Shown: piece after piece, positions 16,993 through 25,194 of the stretch | Position numbering within the stretch: position 1 is the stretch's first letter | Layout: each line of letters starts with the position of its first letter | Source: Nocardioides daejeonensis | Lineage (GTDB): Bacteria > Actinomycetota > Actinomycetes > Propionibacteriales > Nocardioidaceae | Assembly (NCBI RefSeq): GCF_003194585.1 | Contig: NZ_QHKZ01000007.1 | Coordinates: 124,001-188,000 of the forward strand | Length of the DNA: 64,000 bases | Direction of reading: 5' to 3' | Notes under the pieces: model-generated | Told to the model about the DNA's origin: nothing | What the model saw: the letters and a program-made list of their open reading frames with translations, nothing else | Databases searched by the model: none | Position numbers and translations under genes: made by a program

Positions 16993-17982
16993 TCAACGAC
17001 GACCGCGAGAGGCGGCGGGAAGCGTCTCTTGGCTGAATTGGGAACCTCGTTCAACTCCACGACCAAGCCGCAGCACTTCGCCAGCGGTGACGGCGAAACG
17101 TTGCTTGAACGACTGGGAGAAGTAGGCGGTCGAGGTGAACCCGCAACGCTGCGCCGCATCCGAGGTTCGTTGTGCGTCGCCGTGAGCGAGCAAGGCGTAA
17201 GCAAGATCCAGGCGTCGAGCCAGAACGTGCCGAGGCACACTGGTACCGGCTTGGGCGAAGAGCCGGGACAGGTGTCTTTCGGAGAGGCCGGTCCCGTGGG
17301 CGACGTCGCCTGCCGAGAGGCCCGGGTCGGTGAGGTGGTCGTCGACATAGATGCGCGCCGCGGCTCGGTGCGCCGCACTTGCGGGAGTTTCACCTGGGGT
17401 GGCCAGAACCGACACCAACTCAAGTACCGCTTGTTCGTCGACTGGTGTCGGTACCGCGGCGTTGACGGCACGGCCGACCAGCCGCATCAGGGCCCGCGCG
17501 AACTGATTCGCGTCAGAGTCGATGACCAACGGGCTGACCAAGCCTTCAAGACCGGTGTAGTCGGTGAAGGTGCGGCGCGGAATCCTCACCGCGAACTCCA
17601 TCAGCCCGTGACCGAAGCCTCGCAGGAACGGGCGGTCGACATCACACACCAGCAGTTGCCCTGGGCGAACGACTTGACGTCGTCCGTCGCACTCGAGGAG
17701 CGCCTCGCCGCGAAGCGCCGCGTAGACAGCGATTGCCTCACCCGGCCGCGCGGCGATCAGCTCCTCGTCACGTGCGACCGAGTGCGCTGTACCGCTCACG
17801 AGGGCGAATCGCACCTGCTCGAGGTTCACGTTGACCTCACGGGCACGGAAGTGGAGACCACCAGGAACCTCACAGGCCAACTCGATCAAGGAGTCCGCAT
17901 TGTGTTGCTCCCATCGCCTCACGAGTCGTGCAGCATCAACGTGGCTCTCAGTCGTGAAGGTGCGTCGCTCAGGGATCAACAC
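16993..17982 (-). CDS. AraC-family transcriptional regulator (island, same strand)
   Basis: A 329-residue AraC/XylS-type activator: a cupin-like sensing half (residues about 20-200) and a C-terminal double helix-turn-helix, with LSAGDVAHGTGLSERHLSRLF and AYFSQSFKQRFAVTAGEVL corresponding to the two recognition units. It starts at GTG 17982 with an AAGGAG site seven bases upstream. Unusually for a local regulator it lies within the run of minus-strand genes, between formaldehyde dehydrogenase and maleylacetate reductase, and may be co-transcribed with the ring-cleavage genes it presumably controls. The effector is unknown; an aromatic intermediate such as hydroxyquinol is a reasonable guess. 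Confidence 0.88.
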   Translation of the reverse strand: MLIPERRTFTTESHVDAARLVRRWEQHNADSLIELACEVPGGLHFRAREVNVNLEQVRFALVSGTAHSVARDEELIAARPGEAIAVYAALRGEALLECDGRRQVVRPGQLLVCDVDRPFLRGFGHGLMEFAVRIPRRTFTDYTGLEGLVSPLVIDSDANQFARALMRLVGRAVNAAVPTPVDEQAVLELVSVLATPGETPASAAHRAAARIYVDDHLTDPGLSAGDVAHGTGLSERHLSRLFAQAGTSVPRHVLARRLDLAYALLAHGDAQRTSDAAQRCGFTSTAYFSQSFKQRFAVTAGEVLRLGRGVERGSQFSQETLPAASRGRR

Positions 17983-18036
17983 GAGATGTCTCCTTCCTAC
18001 GCAGGGCTAGCGGACGTCGCTACCGCACTCGGCCGG

Positions 18037-19257
18037 TCACTTCCCCGTGCAGCCGTGCGGGTCGATCACGTACTTCGTAGCGGCGCCAGCGTCGAAGTCG
18101 GCGTAGCCGGCAGGTGCGTCTTCGAGACCGATGACGGTGGCATTGACCGCGTCCGCGATCTGCACCTTGTCGTGCAGGATCGCCATCATGAGCTGACGGT
18201 TGTAGGACATCACCGGGCACTGGCCGGTCGTGAAGGAGAGCGACTTCGCCCATCCCGTGCCAAGACTCAACGACAGGGTGCCGACCCGGGCCGCGGCGTC
18301 CACCGCACCGGGATCGCCGGTCACATAGAGCCCGGGGATCCCGATCGAGCCGCCAGCAGCCGTAGCGGCCATCAGTGAGTTCAGGACCGCAGCGGGCGCC
18401 TCGGTCGCCGTTGCGCCATGGCCTTCGCTTCGCGCCTCGAACCCGACCGCGTCAACGGCGGCGTCGACTTCAGGGACTCCGAGAAGTTGCTCCAGTTGCT
18501 CCGTCACGGTTCCATCAGCGACATTGATCGTCTCGCATCCGAAGCTCCGTGCCTGTGCGAGCCGATCCTGGTTGAGGTCCCCAACGATCACGACAGCGGC
18601 ACCGAGCAACTGCGCCGATGCGGCAGCTGCCAAGCCCACCGGTCCGGCGCCAGCCACATAGACAGTGGACCCGACGCCGACGCCAGCGGTGACCGCGCCG
18701 TGGAACCCTGTCGGGAAGATGTCCGAGAGCATCGTCAGATCGAGGATCTTCGCCAACGCCTGATCTGGATCCGGGAAGACCAGTAGGTTCCAGTCGGCGT
18801 AGGGCACCAGGACGTACTCGGCCTGCCCCCCGACCCAGCCGCCCATATCCACATAGCCGTAGGCACTACCCGGGCGATCGGGGTTCACGTTCAAGCAGAT
18901 GCCGGTCCTGCCGGTCTTGCAGTTGCGACAGCGACCGCAAGCGATGTTGAACGGAACCGACACGATGTCGCCCGTCTTGATGAACTCGACGTCGGGGCCG
19001 ACCTCAACCACCTCGCCGGTGATCTCGTGGCCCAGCACCAGTCCGGGCGGCGCCGTGGTGCGTCCGCGCACCATGTGCTGGTCGGAGCCGCAGATGTTGG
19101 TGGTGAGCGTCTTCAAGATCACGCCGTGGGGAACCTTGCGGCCCACGTTCGCCGGATTGACGCCCGGGCCGTCCTTCAACTCGAAGGTGGGGTAGTCGAC
19201 GTCGATGACCCTCACGGTCCCCGGCGACTGGTAGGAAACTGCACGGTTGGTGGTCAT
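18037..19257 (-). CDS. fdhA: Glutathione-independent formaldehyde dehydrogenase
   Basis: A 406-residue zinc medium-chain dehydrogenase closely matching the Pseudomonas putida FdhA type, which oxidises formaldehyde with tightly held NAD. Catalytic zinc ligands Cys56 (NICGSDQHM), His77 (GHE) and Asp179 (LSDIFPTG) and structural zinc ligands Cys107, 110, 113 and 121 are all present, each ten residues after the numbering I recall for the P. putida enzyme. The Rossmann signature is YVAGAGPVGLAAA. Formaldehyde dismutase activity is possible in this family. Its place just after the P450/ferredoxin operon suggests it removes formaldehyde released by P450 O-demethylation. The ATG at 19257 matches family N-termini (MTTNRAVSYQ). 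Confidence 0.93.
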   Translation of the reverse strand: MTTNRAVSYQSPGTVRVIDVDYPTFELKDGPGVNPANVGRKVPHGVILKTLTTNICGSDQHMVRGRTTAPPGLVLGHEITGEVVEVGPDVEFIKTGDIVSVPFNIACGRCRNCKTGRTGICLNVNPDRPGSAYGYVDMGGWVGGQAEYVLVPYADWNLLVFPDPDQALAKILDLTMLSDIFPTGFHGAVTAGVGVGSTVYVAGAGPVGLAAAASAQLLGAAVVIVGDLNQDRLAQARSFGCETINVADGTVTEQLEQLLGVPEVDAAVDAVGFEARSEGHGATATEAPAAVLNSLMAATAAGGSIGIPGLYVTGDPGAVDAAARVGTLSLSLGTGWAKSLSFTTGQCPVMSYNRQLMMAILHDKVQIADAVNATVIGLEDAPAGYADFDAGAATKYVIDPHGCTGK

Positions 19258-19310
19258 GGCGTGCCTCTCATCGGTTCTAGGGTCGGTGTGCGTAGGTGCG
19301 GCGAGCTGGA

Positions 19311-20351
19311 TCAGTCGGGACAGCGAACGAACTTGGTGTACCGGCCTCCGATCACCCATTCGGCCACGATCAGTTCGCCGCGTGAGTTCACAGCTGCTGC
19401 GTGAGGGGAGTTCAAGCGACCCGGCTGCAAGCCGCCAGGGACCTGGGCCGAGCCTGCGTTGTCGAGCGCGTTCGGCCAGCCTTCTCTCTCGGTGACCGTC
19501 TGGTCCGCGCCGATGTGCCCTACGAGCCGGTCGCGTTCATCGAGCAATGTCAGACGAGCGAACAGCTCGACGACGACGAGCAGGTCTCCCCATCGGACGA
19601 AGCCGCTCGGCGACGTCAGGAGTCCCGCGCCGACCGAACGAAGGAAGGTGCCGTCAAGCCCGTACACCGCGACGCGGGCGTTACCCCGGTCGGCGACGTA
19701 CAACTCTGGGTCGCGTCCCTCTCGGCGATGGATGAACACGGCGTGCGGGCAGTCGAACCGTCCAGCTCCTTCACTACCCGTCAGAGTCTGGAGGAGCTCA
19801 CCGGACGCGTCGAAGCAGTGCACCGCATTGCTTCCGTAGCCGTCTGCAACCCAGACGTTGCCGGTGCCGCCGAACCGGACCTCGTCGACGGCGACACTCG
19901 TCGGCGCGTACGGGGCGAAGGGTCCGGGGAAGTCGTCAGGCGACGGCGGTGCCGTGAGCTCTTGAGTGATCTCGCCGCCGAGGGTCAGCTTGACCACGCG
20001 GCCCGGCCGTACGTCCAGATCCAACCCGCGACCGAAGGTCGGGGGCAGCTTTCCATCCCCGGTGCCGGCGCCGCAGTTGATCGCGAATCCAGGGTCGGCG
20101 ACCCACAGCATGTCCTTTCCGTCCTCCTGCACGACCGTGAGGCCGTGCCCTTCGGTGAGTCCGGGGCGGCTCGCTCGCTGGAGCGCGCCGGTTGGGGAGA
20201 AGGTGACGAGCTGGCCCGCGTGGAAGGCGACAACCTCGTCGGCCGAGGTGACCGCCAGGCCGTGATGCGCGAACGCCGCCGAGGCGCCCTCGATCTCGGA
20301 GTACTGCGCCCAGTCCGCGATGGCCTGAACGGCGGGAGTGGTGGTGAGCAA
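19311..20351 (-). CDS. NHL-repeat beta-propeller protein, unknown role
   Basis: A 346-residue protein built of NHL-type blades: repeated units such as GHGLTVVQEDGKDMLWVADPG, PTSVAVDEVRFGGTGNVWVADGYGSN, DCPHAVFIHRREGRDPELYVADRGNARVAVY and SPHAAAVNSRGELIVAEW, consistent with a six-bladed propeller. There is no signal peptide, so it is probably cytosolic. Relatives are annotated variously as amidating-lyase-like or lactonase-like; none gives a secure function. The start is a TTG at 20351 with a well-placed AAGGGAG site; no better start exists nearby. It sits between the ferredoxin reductase and formaldehyde dehydrogenase genes, so it may handle an early pathway intermediate. Confidence 0.72.
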   Translation of the reverse strand: MLTTTPAVQAIADWAQYSEIEGASAAFAHHGLAVTSADEVVAFHAGQLVTFSPTGALQRASRPGLTEGHGLTVVQEDGKDMLWVADPGFAINCGAGTGDGKLPPTFGRGLDLDVRPGRVVKLTLGGEITQELTAPPSPDDFPGPFAPYAPTSVAVDEVRFGGTGNVWVADGYGSNAVHCFDASGELLQTLTGSEGAGRFDCPHAVFIHRREGRDPELYVADRGNARVAVYGLDGTFLRSVGAGLLTSPSGFVRWGDLLVVVELFARLTLLDERDRLVGHIGADQTVTEREGWPNALDNAGSAQVPGGLQPGRLNSPHAAAVNSRGELIVAEWVIGGRYTKFVRCPD

Positions 20352-20429
20352 GTGTCTGCTCCCTTCTTGTGCTGATCGTGGAGTGGCTCGATGCCGCGAC
20401 CTATGAGCGATTGATCGCGGGGGTGGTAG

Positions 20430-21692
20430 TCATGCAGAGAGCAGGAAGGCCTTGAGTTCGAATCCCGGTCTCCGTGCGACCGCAGGGGTAGGTCGGCGAC
20501 CGCCGCTGAGAATTCGGCGGGCAGCCATGTGGTCGGCTGGCCTGTTGACCGAGTCGACAGCGACGAGGAAGTCGTGGTGGAAGCGCAGCACGGAGAACTC
20601 AGTCGATGTCGCGGAGCCGAGGACGACTCGCGACTCCTCGCGGCGTGCGACGCCGACGCTTTGCACCTTCAGGTCGGCCTGGTCCGTCCAGAACCACGGC
20701 ACCTTGTTGTAGGGCTCGTGCGAACCGTGAATGAGCCGGGCTGCGGCATAGCGCGCCTGATCGACCGCGTTCTGGACGGATTCCAGCCGAATCTGACCGT
20801 CCGCGAACCGACTCGGGAAGGTAGCGCAGTCACCAATCGCGCTGACACTGGTGTCGCCGGTGCGCAACCAGTCGTCGACGACGATCCCATGGGTGACCTC
20901 ACAGCACTGGAGTCCTGCCTCCACGGCTAGTTCGGAGTTCGCAATGCCTCCGACGCCCACGACGACAAGATCGGCAGGAACGGACTCACCGGAAGCGAGT
21001 TCGACTGCCCGCACTATCCCCGCGTCCCCGGTGAAGGCGACTACCGAGCTGTTGAGCTCGACCCGGCAGCCGCGGTCCGCATGAAACCGGAGGACGCAGT
21101 CGGAGACCTCGGGGGAAACGGACCGGGCAAGCAGTCGGCCGGCTCCCTCGATCACAGTGACGTGATGGCCGAGACCGGAAGCAGCCGCGGCGACCTCCAG
21201 TCCGATGTATCCCCCGCCCACCACCGCCACCCGTTGACCGGGTTGGACCAGGAGGGCACGAAGCGCTACCGCGTCGGACAGGGTACGTACCTGGGCCACC
21301 CCTCCCAGGTGAATTCCCGGAACCGGTAGCGAGCGCGCACGAGATCCGGTTGCGAGCACGACGTGGTCGTAAGGTTCCGGCACACCCGTCGCGAGGTGAA
21401 CCAATCGGCGGTGCCGGTCCAGACGCACCGCCGGCGTGTCTCGACGAACAGTGATCTCGTGGGAAGAGTAGAAGGCCTCTGCTCGCAGCAGCGGCGGTTC
21501 CGGTGCCACCGACGCTTCGAGCACCGACTTCGACAGAGGGGGGCGATGGTAAGGAAGTCCTGCCTCCTGATCGAGGAGGACTATCGGGCCCTGAAGCCCG
21601 TTCTCCCGCAGTGAGTGCGCCATCTGCACACCCCCGTGGCCGGCACCGATGATCACCACTCGATCTGTCGGAGCCAGTCGAGGGTCGGTCAC
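20430..21692 (-). CDS. FAD-dependent ferredoxin reductase (putidaredoxin/rhodocoxin reductase type)
   Basis: A 420-residue NAD(P)H:ferredoxin oxidoreductase of the oxygenase-coupled class. The FAD motif VVIIGAGHGG is at the N-terminus, the second dinucleotide motif VAVVGGGYIGLEVAAAA is central, and the FAD-contacting SAIGDCATFPS is near residue 285; the C-terminal dimer domain contains PYNKVPWFWTDQADLKVQSVG, highly typical of the family. It would pass electrons to the [2Fe-2S] ferredoxin encoded immediately upstream, whose stop overlaps this GTG start (GTGA). Together with two P450s it forms a complete class I P450 system. Confidence 0.92.
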   Translation of the reverse strand: MTDPRLAPTDRVVIIGAGHGGVQMAHSLRENGLQGPIVLLDQEAGLPYHRPPLSKSVLEASVAPEPPLLRAEAFYSSHEITVRRDTPAVRLDRHRRLVHLATGVPEPYDHVVLATGSRARSLPVPGIHLGGVAQVRTLSDAVALRALLVQPGQRVAVVGGGYIGLEVAAAASGLGHHVTVIEGAGRLLARSVSPEVSDCVLRFHADRGCRVELNSSVVAFTGDAGIVRAVELASGESVPADLVVVGVGGIANSELAVEAGLQCCEVTHGIVVDDWLRTGDTSVSAIGDCATFPSRFADGQIRLESVQNAVDQARYAAARLIHGSHEPYNKVPWFWTDQADLKVQSVGVARREESRVVLGSATSTEFSVLRFHHDFLVAVDSVNRPADHMAARRILSGGRRPTPAVARRPGFELKAFLLSA

Positions 21693-22009
21693 AACTGCTC
21701 CTCGGCAATGCGGACAACCAGCCCGTCCAGTTCCGAGGTCGCTGGAATCTGGCAGGAAAGCCGGCTGTTGGGGCGCCGTGGCGCTGCCGTGCAGTCCAAC
21801 ATCTCCTCCTCTGCGTCGGAGATCGGTGGCAACGCGGTGAACGGGCCCTCCTCAACGAAGACATGGCAAGTAGCGCACATGGCGTTGCCGCCGCATTCGC
21901 CGAAGATTCCGTCGATGGCGTTGGCGACAGCGGCCGCCATCAGGCTGGTGCCCGGCTCGATGTCGATGACGGTGTGAGCGACCTCGGTGAGATACGTGAC
22001 CTTGGACAT
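21689..22009 (-). CDS. [2Fe-2S] ferredoxin (P450 electron donor)
   Basis: A 106-residue vertebrate-type [2Fe-2S] ferredoxin of the putidaredoxin/rhodocoxin class. The cluster ligands are Cys39, Cys45, Cys48 and Cys86 in GECGGNAMCATC and LSCQIP, with the usual spacing. It starts at ATG 22009, 17 bases after the stop of the CYP199-like P450, and its stop overlaps the reductase start. It should shuttle electrons from the reductase to either or both P450s upstream. Confidence 0.94.
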   Translation of the reverse strand: MSKVTYLTEVAHTVIDIEPGTSLMAAAVANAIDGIFGECGGNAMCATCHVFVEEGPFTALPPISDAEEEMLDCTAAPRRPNSRLSCQIPATSELDGLVVRIAEEQL

Positions 22010-22026
22010 TTCGATGCTCCTGAGTT

Positions 22027-23220
22027 TCAGGTGTGGAGGGTCACGTCGAGACTGGTGAACCCACGCAGGATGTTGTGGACAGGACGGCGAGCATCGTGAA
22101 GCTCGAACCGCCGCACGCTCGATGCGAGTGCGGTCAGGACGGCCCGCATCTCCAACTTGGCCAGGTTCATGCCGGCGCACGCGTGCGGACCGGCTCCGAA
22201 CCCGAGGTGATCCACCGGGTTGCGACGCACGTCGAAAACGTCCGGGTCGGGATATTGCCGCTCGTCGCGGTTCGCCGCGCCGTAGTAGGTGATGACGCGG
22301 GATCCGGCGGGGAGCGCGATGCCCTCCAGGTTGTGATCGACTGCTACCGACCGGGAGAAGTCCTGAATCGGAGACTCGAGGCGGAGGACTTCGTTGACAG
22401 CTGATGGAATCAAGGCAGGGTCCTCGCGCACCAGATCCCATTGCTCGGGATGTTCGGCGAACAACCAGACGGCGCTACCGATCGCAGAGATCGTCGTGTC
22501 GAGGCTCGGCCCCATGTAGTCGATCATCATGACGGGGCATTGGTCCGGCTTGACCTCTCCTCGGTCAGCGGCATCGAGGATCGCCTCTGCCCAGCTGCCG
22601 GGCCGGAGCTTCCCGCGAACAGCCTGGTTGGTGGCGTACGCCATCATCTCCGCGAGGACAGGGAACGACTTCTCTGTGCGGGGCCCGGACGGGCCGAAGC
22701 AGTTGAACATCTCAGAGGCCCAGGTGAGCATCTGCTCACGGCCCTCCTCAGGAAGCCCGACAAGCTCGGACACGATGGTGACCGGGAGATGCGACGCAAG
22801 GTCTCCGACAGCCTCGATTCGACCGCGTCGAATCAGCCGTTCCACCAAGCTCGTCGCTTCGCGCTGGATCTCGTCCTGGAGGGGCTTGAGGGACTTGGGA
22901 GTTAGTGGCTTCACGATGATGCGTCGCGAAGCATCGTGCACAGCACCGTCGCTGCACAGTGTGTTGCCGCGCAGGACCTGGTTCATCTGGTCGTTCATCA
23001 TGACGCCCTCGCCGGAGGGAAACACTTCAGGAGTCCGCAGAATGTGGGCGACGGTGGCGTACCGCGTGGCGGCGTACATGTTGTACTTCTTCAGGAACAC
23101 GATGGGGCCGGCGTCACGCATCATCCGATAGCCGCGCCACGGGTCCAGCAGCGCTTCATCTGAGTACGCGTCGTAGTCGGTCTGAGGCCCGTCGATGACG
23201 GCGGGAGCGGTGATGCTCAC
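22027..23220 (-). CDS. Cytochrome P450, CYP199-like
   Basis: A 397-residue P450 whose segments resemble CYP199A aryl-ether O-demethylases (RDAGPIVFLKKYNMYAATRYATV; SLDTTISAIGSAVWLFA). The heme thiolate is Cys348 in FGAGPHACAG, and ExxR is E277-R280. The I-helix reads MGPSLDTT (Asp241-Thr-Thr), where most P450s have an (A/G)GxxTT pattern with Asp or Glu before the threonines; a proline is unusual there but the acid-Thr pair is kept. CYP199A enzymes demethylate para-methoxy aromatics using a [2Fe-2S] ferredoxin, which is the next gene. GTG 23220 overlaps the stop of the preceding P450 (GTGA). Subfamily placement is by eye and needs an alignment. Confidence 0.88.
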   Translation of the reverse strand: MSITAPAVIDGPQTDYDAYSDEALLDPWRGYRMMRDAGPIVFLKKYNMYAATRYATVAHILRTPEVFPSGEGVMMNDQMNQVLRGNTLCSDGAVHDASRRIIVKPLTPKSLKPLQDEIQREATSLVERLIRRGRIEAVGDLASHLPVTIVSELVGLPEEGREQMLTWASEMFNCFGPSGPRTEKSFPVLAEMMAYATNQAVRGKLRPGSWAEAILDAADRGEVKPDQCPVMMIDYMGPSLDTTISAIGSAVWLFAEHPEQWDLVREDPALIPSAVNEVLRLESPIQDFSRSVAVDHNLEGIALPAGSRVITYYGAANRDERQYPDPDVFDVRRNPVDHLGFGAGPHACAGMNLAKLEMRAVLTALASSVRRFELHDARRPVHNILRGFTSLDVTLHT

Positions 23221-24521
23221 GGCCGGTCCTCCGGCATCGGGTTCTCGGCGGGGTCCCACTCGATCAGAACATGTTCGGGACCTCGGAACGAGGTGTTGGG
23301 GGAATAGGCGAACCTCTGGTTCGGGACGAGACGCGCGTGCGGCAGCCGGCGGGTCAACTCCTCGAGAATGACACGCATCTCGAGGCGCGCCAGCGAAGCA
23401 CCCATGCACATGTGTGTTCCGAAACCGAACGACAGGTGCTTATAGGCGTCGTCGCGGTGGATGTCGAAGGCGTCGGCGTTCTCGAAAACCGCTTCGTCGT
23501 GGTTGCCGGAGCCGAGCACCAGAAGGACGTTCGCACCTTCGGGAACGGTCACGCCGCCGATCGTCGTCTCCTCTGTAGCGCGTCGACGCCATGCGATCAC
23601 TGACGATTGATAGCGGAGGATCTCCTCGACTGCATTCGGGATCAACGACGGGTCAGCGCACAGTTGGTCCCATGCCTCTCTGTTCTCCAGCAGCGTGCGG
23701 AACGCGTTCCCGGAAGCGTTGGTCGTCGTCTCATGACCGGCGAACAAGAAATTGAGCATCGTGTTGTACAGGTAGACGTCGTCGAACAGTTCGGGATCCT
23801 CCTCCGCTGCCCGGATGACGTCGCTCATGAAGTCATCGCCAGGGTTCTGCTTGAGGCGGGTGACGTGCTGTACGCAGTACTTCCAGTAGGTGCCTACCTC
23901 CTCGACGAGCTGGTTCTGCTCTGACTCGGTGGGGCGGCCCCACGTGAAGAGCGTGCGCCGCGCGGCGAACTGCTTGACCAGGGACGCCTCCTCATCAGGA
24001 ACACCCATGAACATGAAGATCACCAATGCGGGAATCTCCCATACGTAGTCGTCCACCAGGTCGGCATGCCCACGTCGGACGAAACGATCCAGGTAGTCCG
24101 TGACGATCTTCCGGATCCGTGGTTCCAGCTCCTCGATGCGGTGCGCGTCGAACCTGCCTCCGATCCGCTTGCGTCGCTGCATGTGGATCGGCTCGTCCTC
24201 GTTCACCAATACCGGGCCAGGAATGTAGCCAGCCTCGATCACCTTCTGGATGGAGGACTCCCACAAGGGCATCAGCGGTTCCAGAGCGATCTCAGCCGAG
24301 AAGCTGCGGGTGTTGCGGAACACCTTGCGAATGTCGTCGAACTTGGTCACGACGTAGTAGTCGATCTCCGGGCTGTAGAAGACCGGCTCCTCGGCGCGAG
24401 CCCGTGAGAGAAACTCGTACGGCTGACCCAGATAAGGGTCGATGAACGGGTTGAACTCAGCGGCCACCTTCGAATAGGGACAAGCGGAGGCGTCGGGCGA
24501 AGCGGGTACGGGCGTGGTCAT
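23217..24521 (-). CDS. Cytochrome P450, CYP116/ThcB-like
   Basis: A 434-residue P450. Landmarks: AGHETT at 261-266, ExxR at E300-R303 (EEILR), heme loop FGFGTHMCMG with Cys372. The N-terminal EFNPFIDPYLGQPYEFLSRARAEEPVFYSP resembles the CYP116 group, which includes ThcB of the rhodococcal thiocarbamate cluster; the neighbourhood (divergent AraC regulator, ferredoxin, rhodocoxin-type reductase) also parallels thcR-B-C-D. The substrate is not predictable; N- or O-dealkylation is a fair guess. The ATG at 24521 has an AAGGAG site. In a hand count of the first 52 codons, 12 end in A or T against 7 in the flank P450 at 282, a modest difference. Confidence 0.9.
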   Translation of the reverse strand: MTTPVPASPDASACPYSKVAAEFNPFIDPYLGQPYEFLSRARAEEPVFYSPEIDYYVVTKFDDIRKVFRNTRSFSAEIALEPLMPLWESSIQKVIEAGYIPGPVLVNEDEPIHMQRRKRIGGRFDAHRIEELEPRIRKIVTDYLDRFVRRGHADLVDDYVWEIPALVIFMFMGVPDEEASLVKQFAARRTLFTWGRPTESEQNQLVEEVGTYWKYCVQHVTRLKQNPGDDFMSDVIRAAEEDPELFDDVYLYNTMLNFLFAGHETTTNASGNAFRTLLENREAWDQLCADPSLIPNAVEEILRYQSSVIAWRRRATEETTIGGVTVPEGANVLLVLGSGNHDEAVFENADAFDIHRDDAYKHLSFGFGTHMCMGASLARLEMRVILEELTRRLPHARLVPNQRFAYSPNTSFRGPEHVLIEWDPAENPMPEDRP

Positions 24522-24570
24522 GGTGTCTCCTTGAAGAAGGCGAAGTGATTCGTGGCGGGTGGTTCTGCGG

Positions 24571-24873
24571 CTAGAGCTGCGCCACCAGTGGTGGGTCAAG
24601 GACGGGGCCGATAGTGCTGCCGCCGCCCGAATATTCCTCGTCCTTGAAGAGATCGCGTGCAGCGTCACGGAACGGGATGAAGGCATCCGGCATCCGCCGG
24701 TCGGGGACAATTGCCTCGGTTGGACAAACCGGATCGCACGCGCCGCAGTCGATGCATTCGAGAGGGTGAATGTAAAGCATGCGAGTGCCTTCATAGATGG
24801 CATCGACAGGACATTCCTCGATGCAGGAGCGATCCATCACGTCGATGCACGGCGCTCCAATGACGAAGGTCAT
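24571..24873 (-). CDS. fdxA: 7Fe ferredoxin ([3Fe-4S][4Fe-4S])
   Basis: A 100-residue FdxA-type ferredoxin. Ligand pattern C9-x7-C17-x3-C21-P followed by C-x2-C-x2-C-x3-C-P (CIDCGACDPVCP) gives one [3Fe-4S] and one [4Fe-4S] cluster. The ATG at 24873 is preferred over the one six bases upstream because it is eight bases from a GGAAGG site. It is the first minus-strand gene of the P450 operon (49 bases before the first P450) and so may be a second electron donor, possibly reduced by the thioredoxin-reductase-like enzyme at 26256-27284. 7Fe ferredoxins do serve some actinobacterial P450s. Confidence 0.92.
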   Translation of the reverse strand: MTFVIGAPCIDVMDRSCIEECPVDAIYEGTRMLYIHPLECIDCGACDPVCPTEAIVPDRRMPDAFIPFRDAARDLFKDEEYSGGGSTIGPVLDPPLVAQL

Positions 24874-25194
24874 CAGCATCCCCTTCCTTGCTAGGCCCTA
24901 TGACGTGAATCACGACATTAGGAACAGAGTTGTCGGTCTGCCGATCCATTCAGCGCATGCCTATGTCCACGTGACGCAGAGATGGCCGGCGATGTTCATC
25001 TGCGTTCGCGAACAAGTCGGGTCGATCCGCTCAGCGCGGACTTCTGTCCGCCGGACGCAGAACCGCGCCGAAGGAGCGACGTACCACTTGACAGGGGTGG
25101 GGAGGAGGTCAAAATGGTGAACCGTTCCCATGTGACGGAGGCCACGCATCTTCCTCGTGGCTCGTCCATCTCGGGTACGAAGCAAGGAGCAACG
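24874..25194. promoter_or_regulatory. Divergent control region of the island
   Basis: This 321-base non-coding stretch separates the ferredoxin/P450 operon (minus) from an AraC regulator (plus). It contains a TTGACA (25088-25093) and CAAAAT (25110-25115) pair with 16-base spacing that could promote the regulator; an interrupted palindrome at 25042-25062 (TTCTG...CAGAA around GTCC-GCC-GGAC); and a short CGTGA-A-TCACG palindrome just upstream of the ferredoxin gene. Operator assignments are inferred from symmetry only. Confidence 0.5.
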
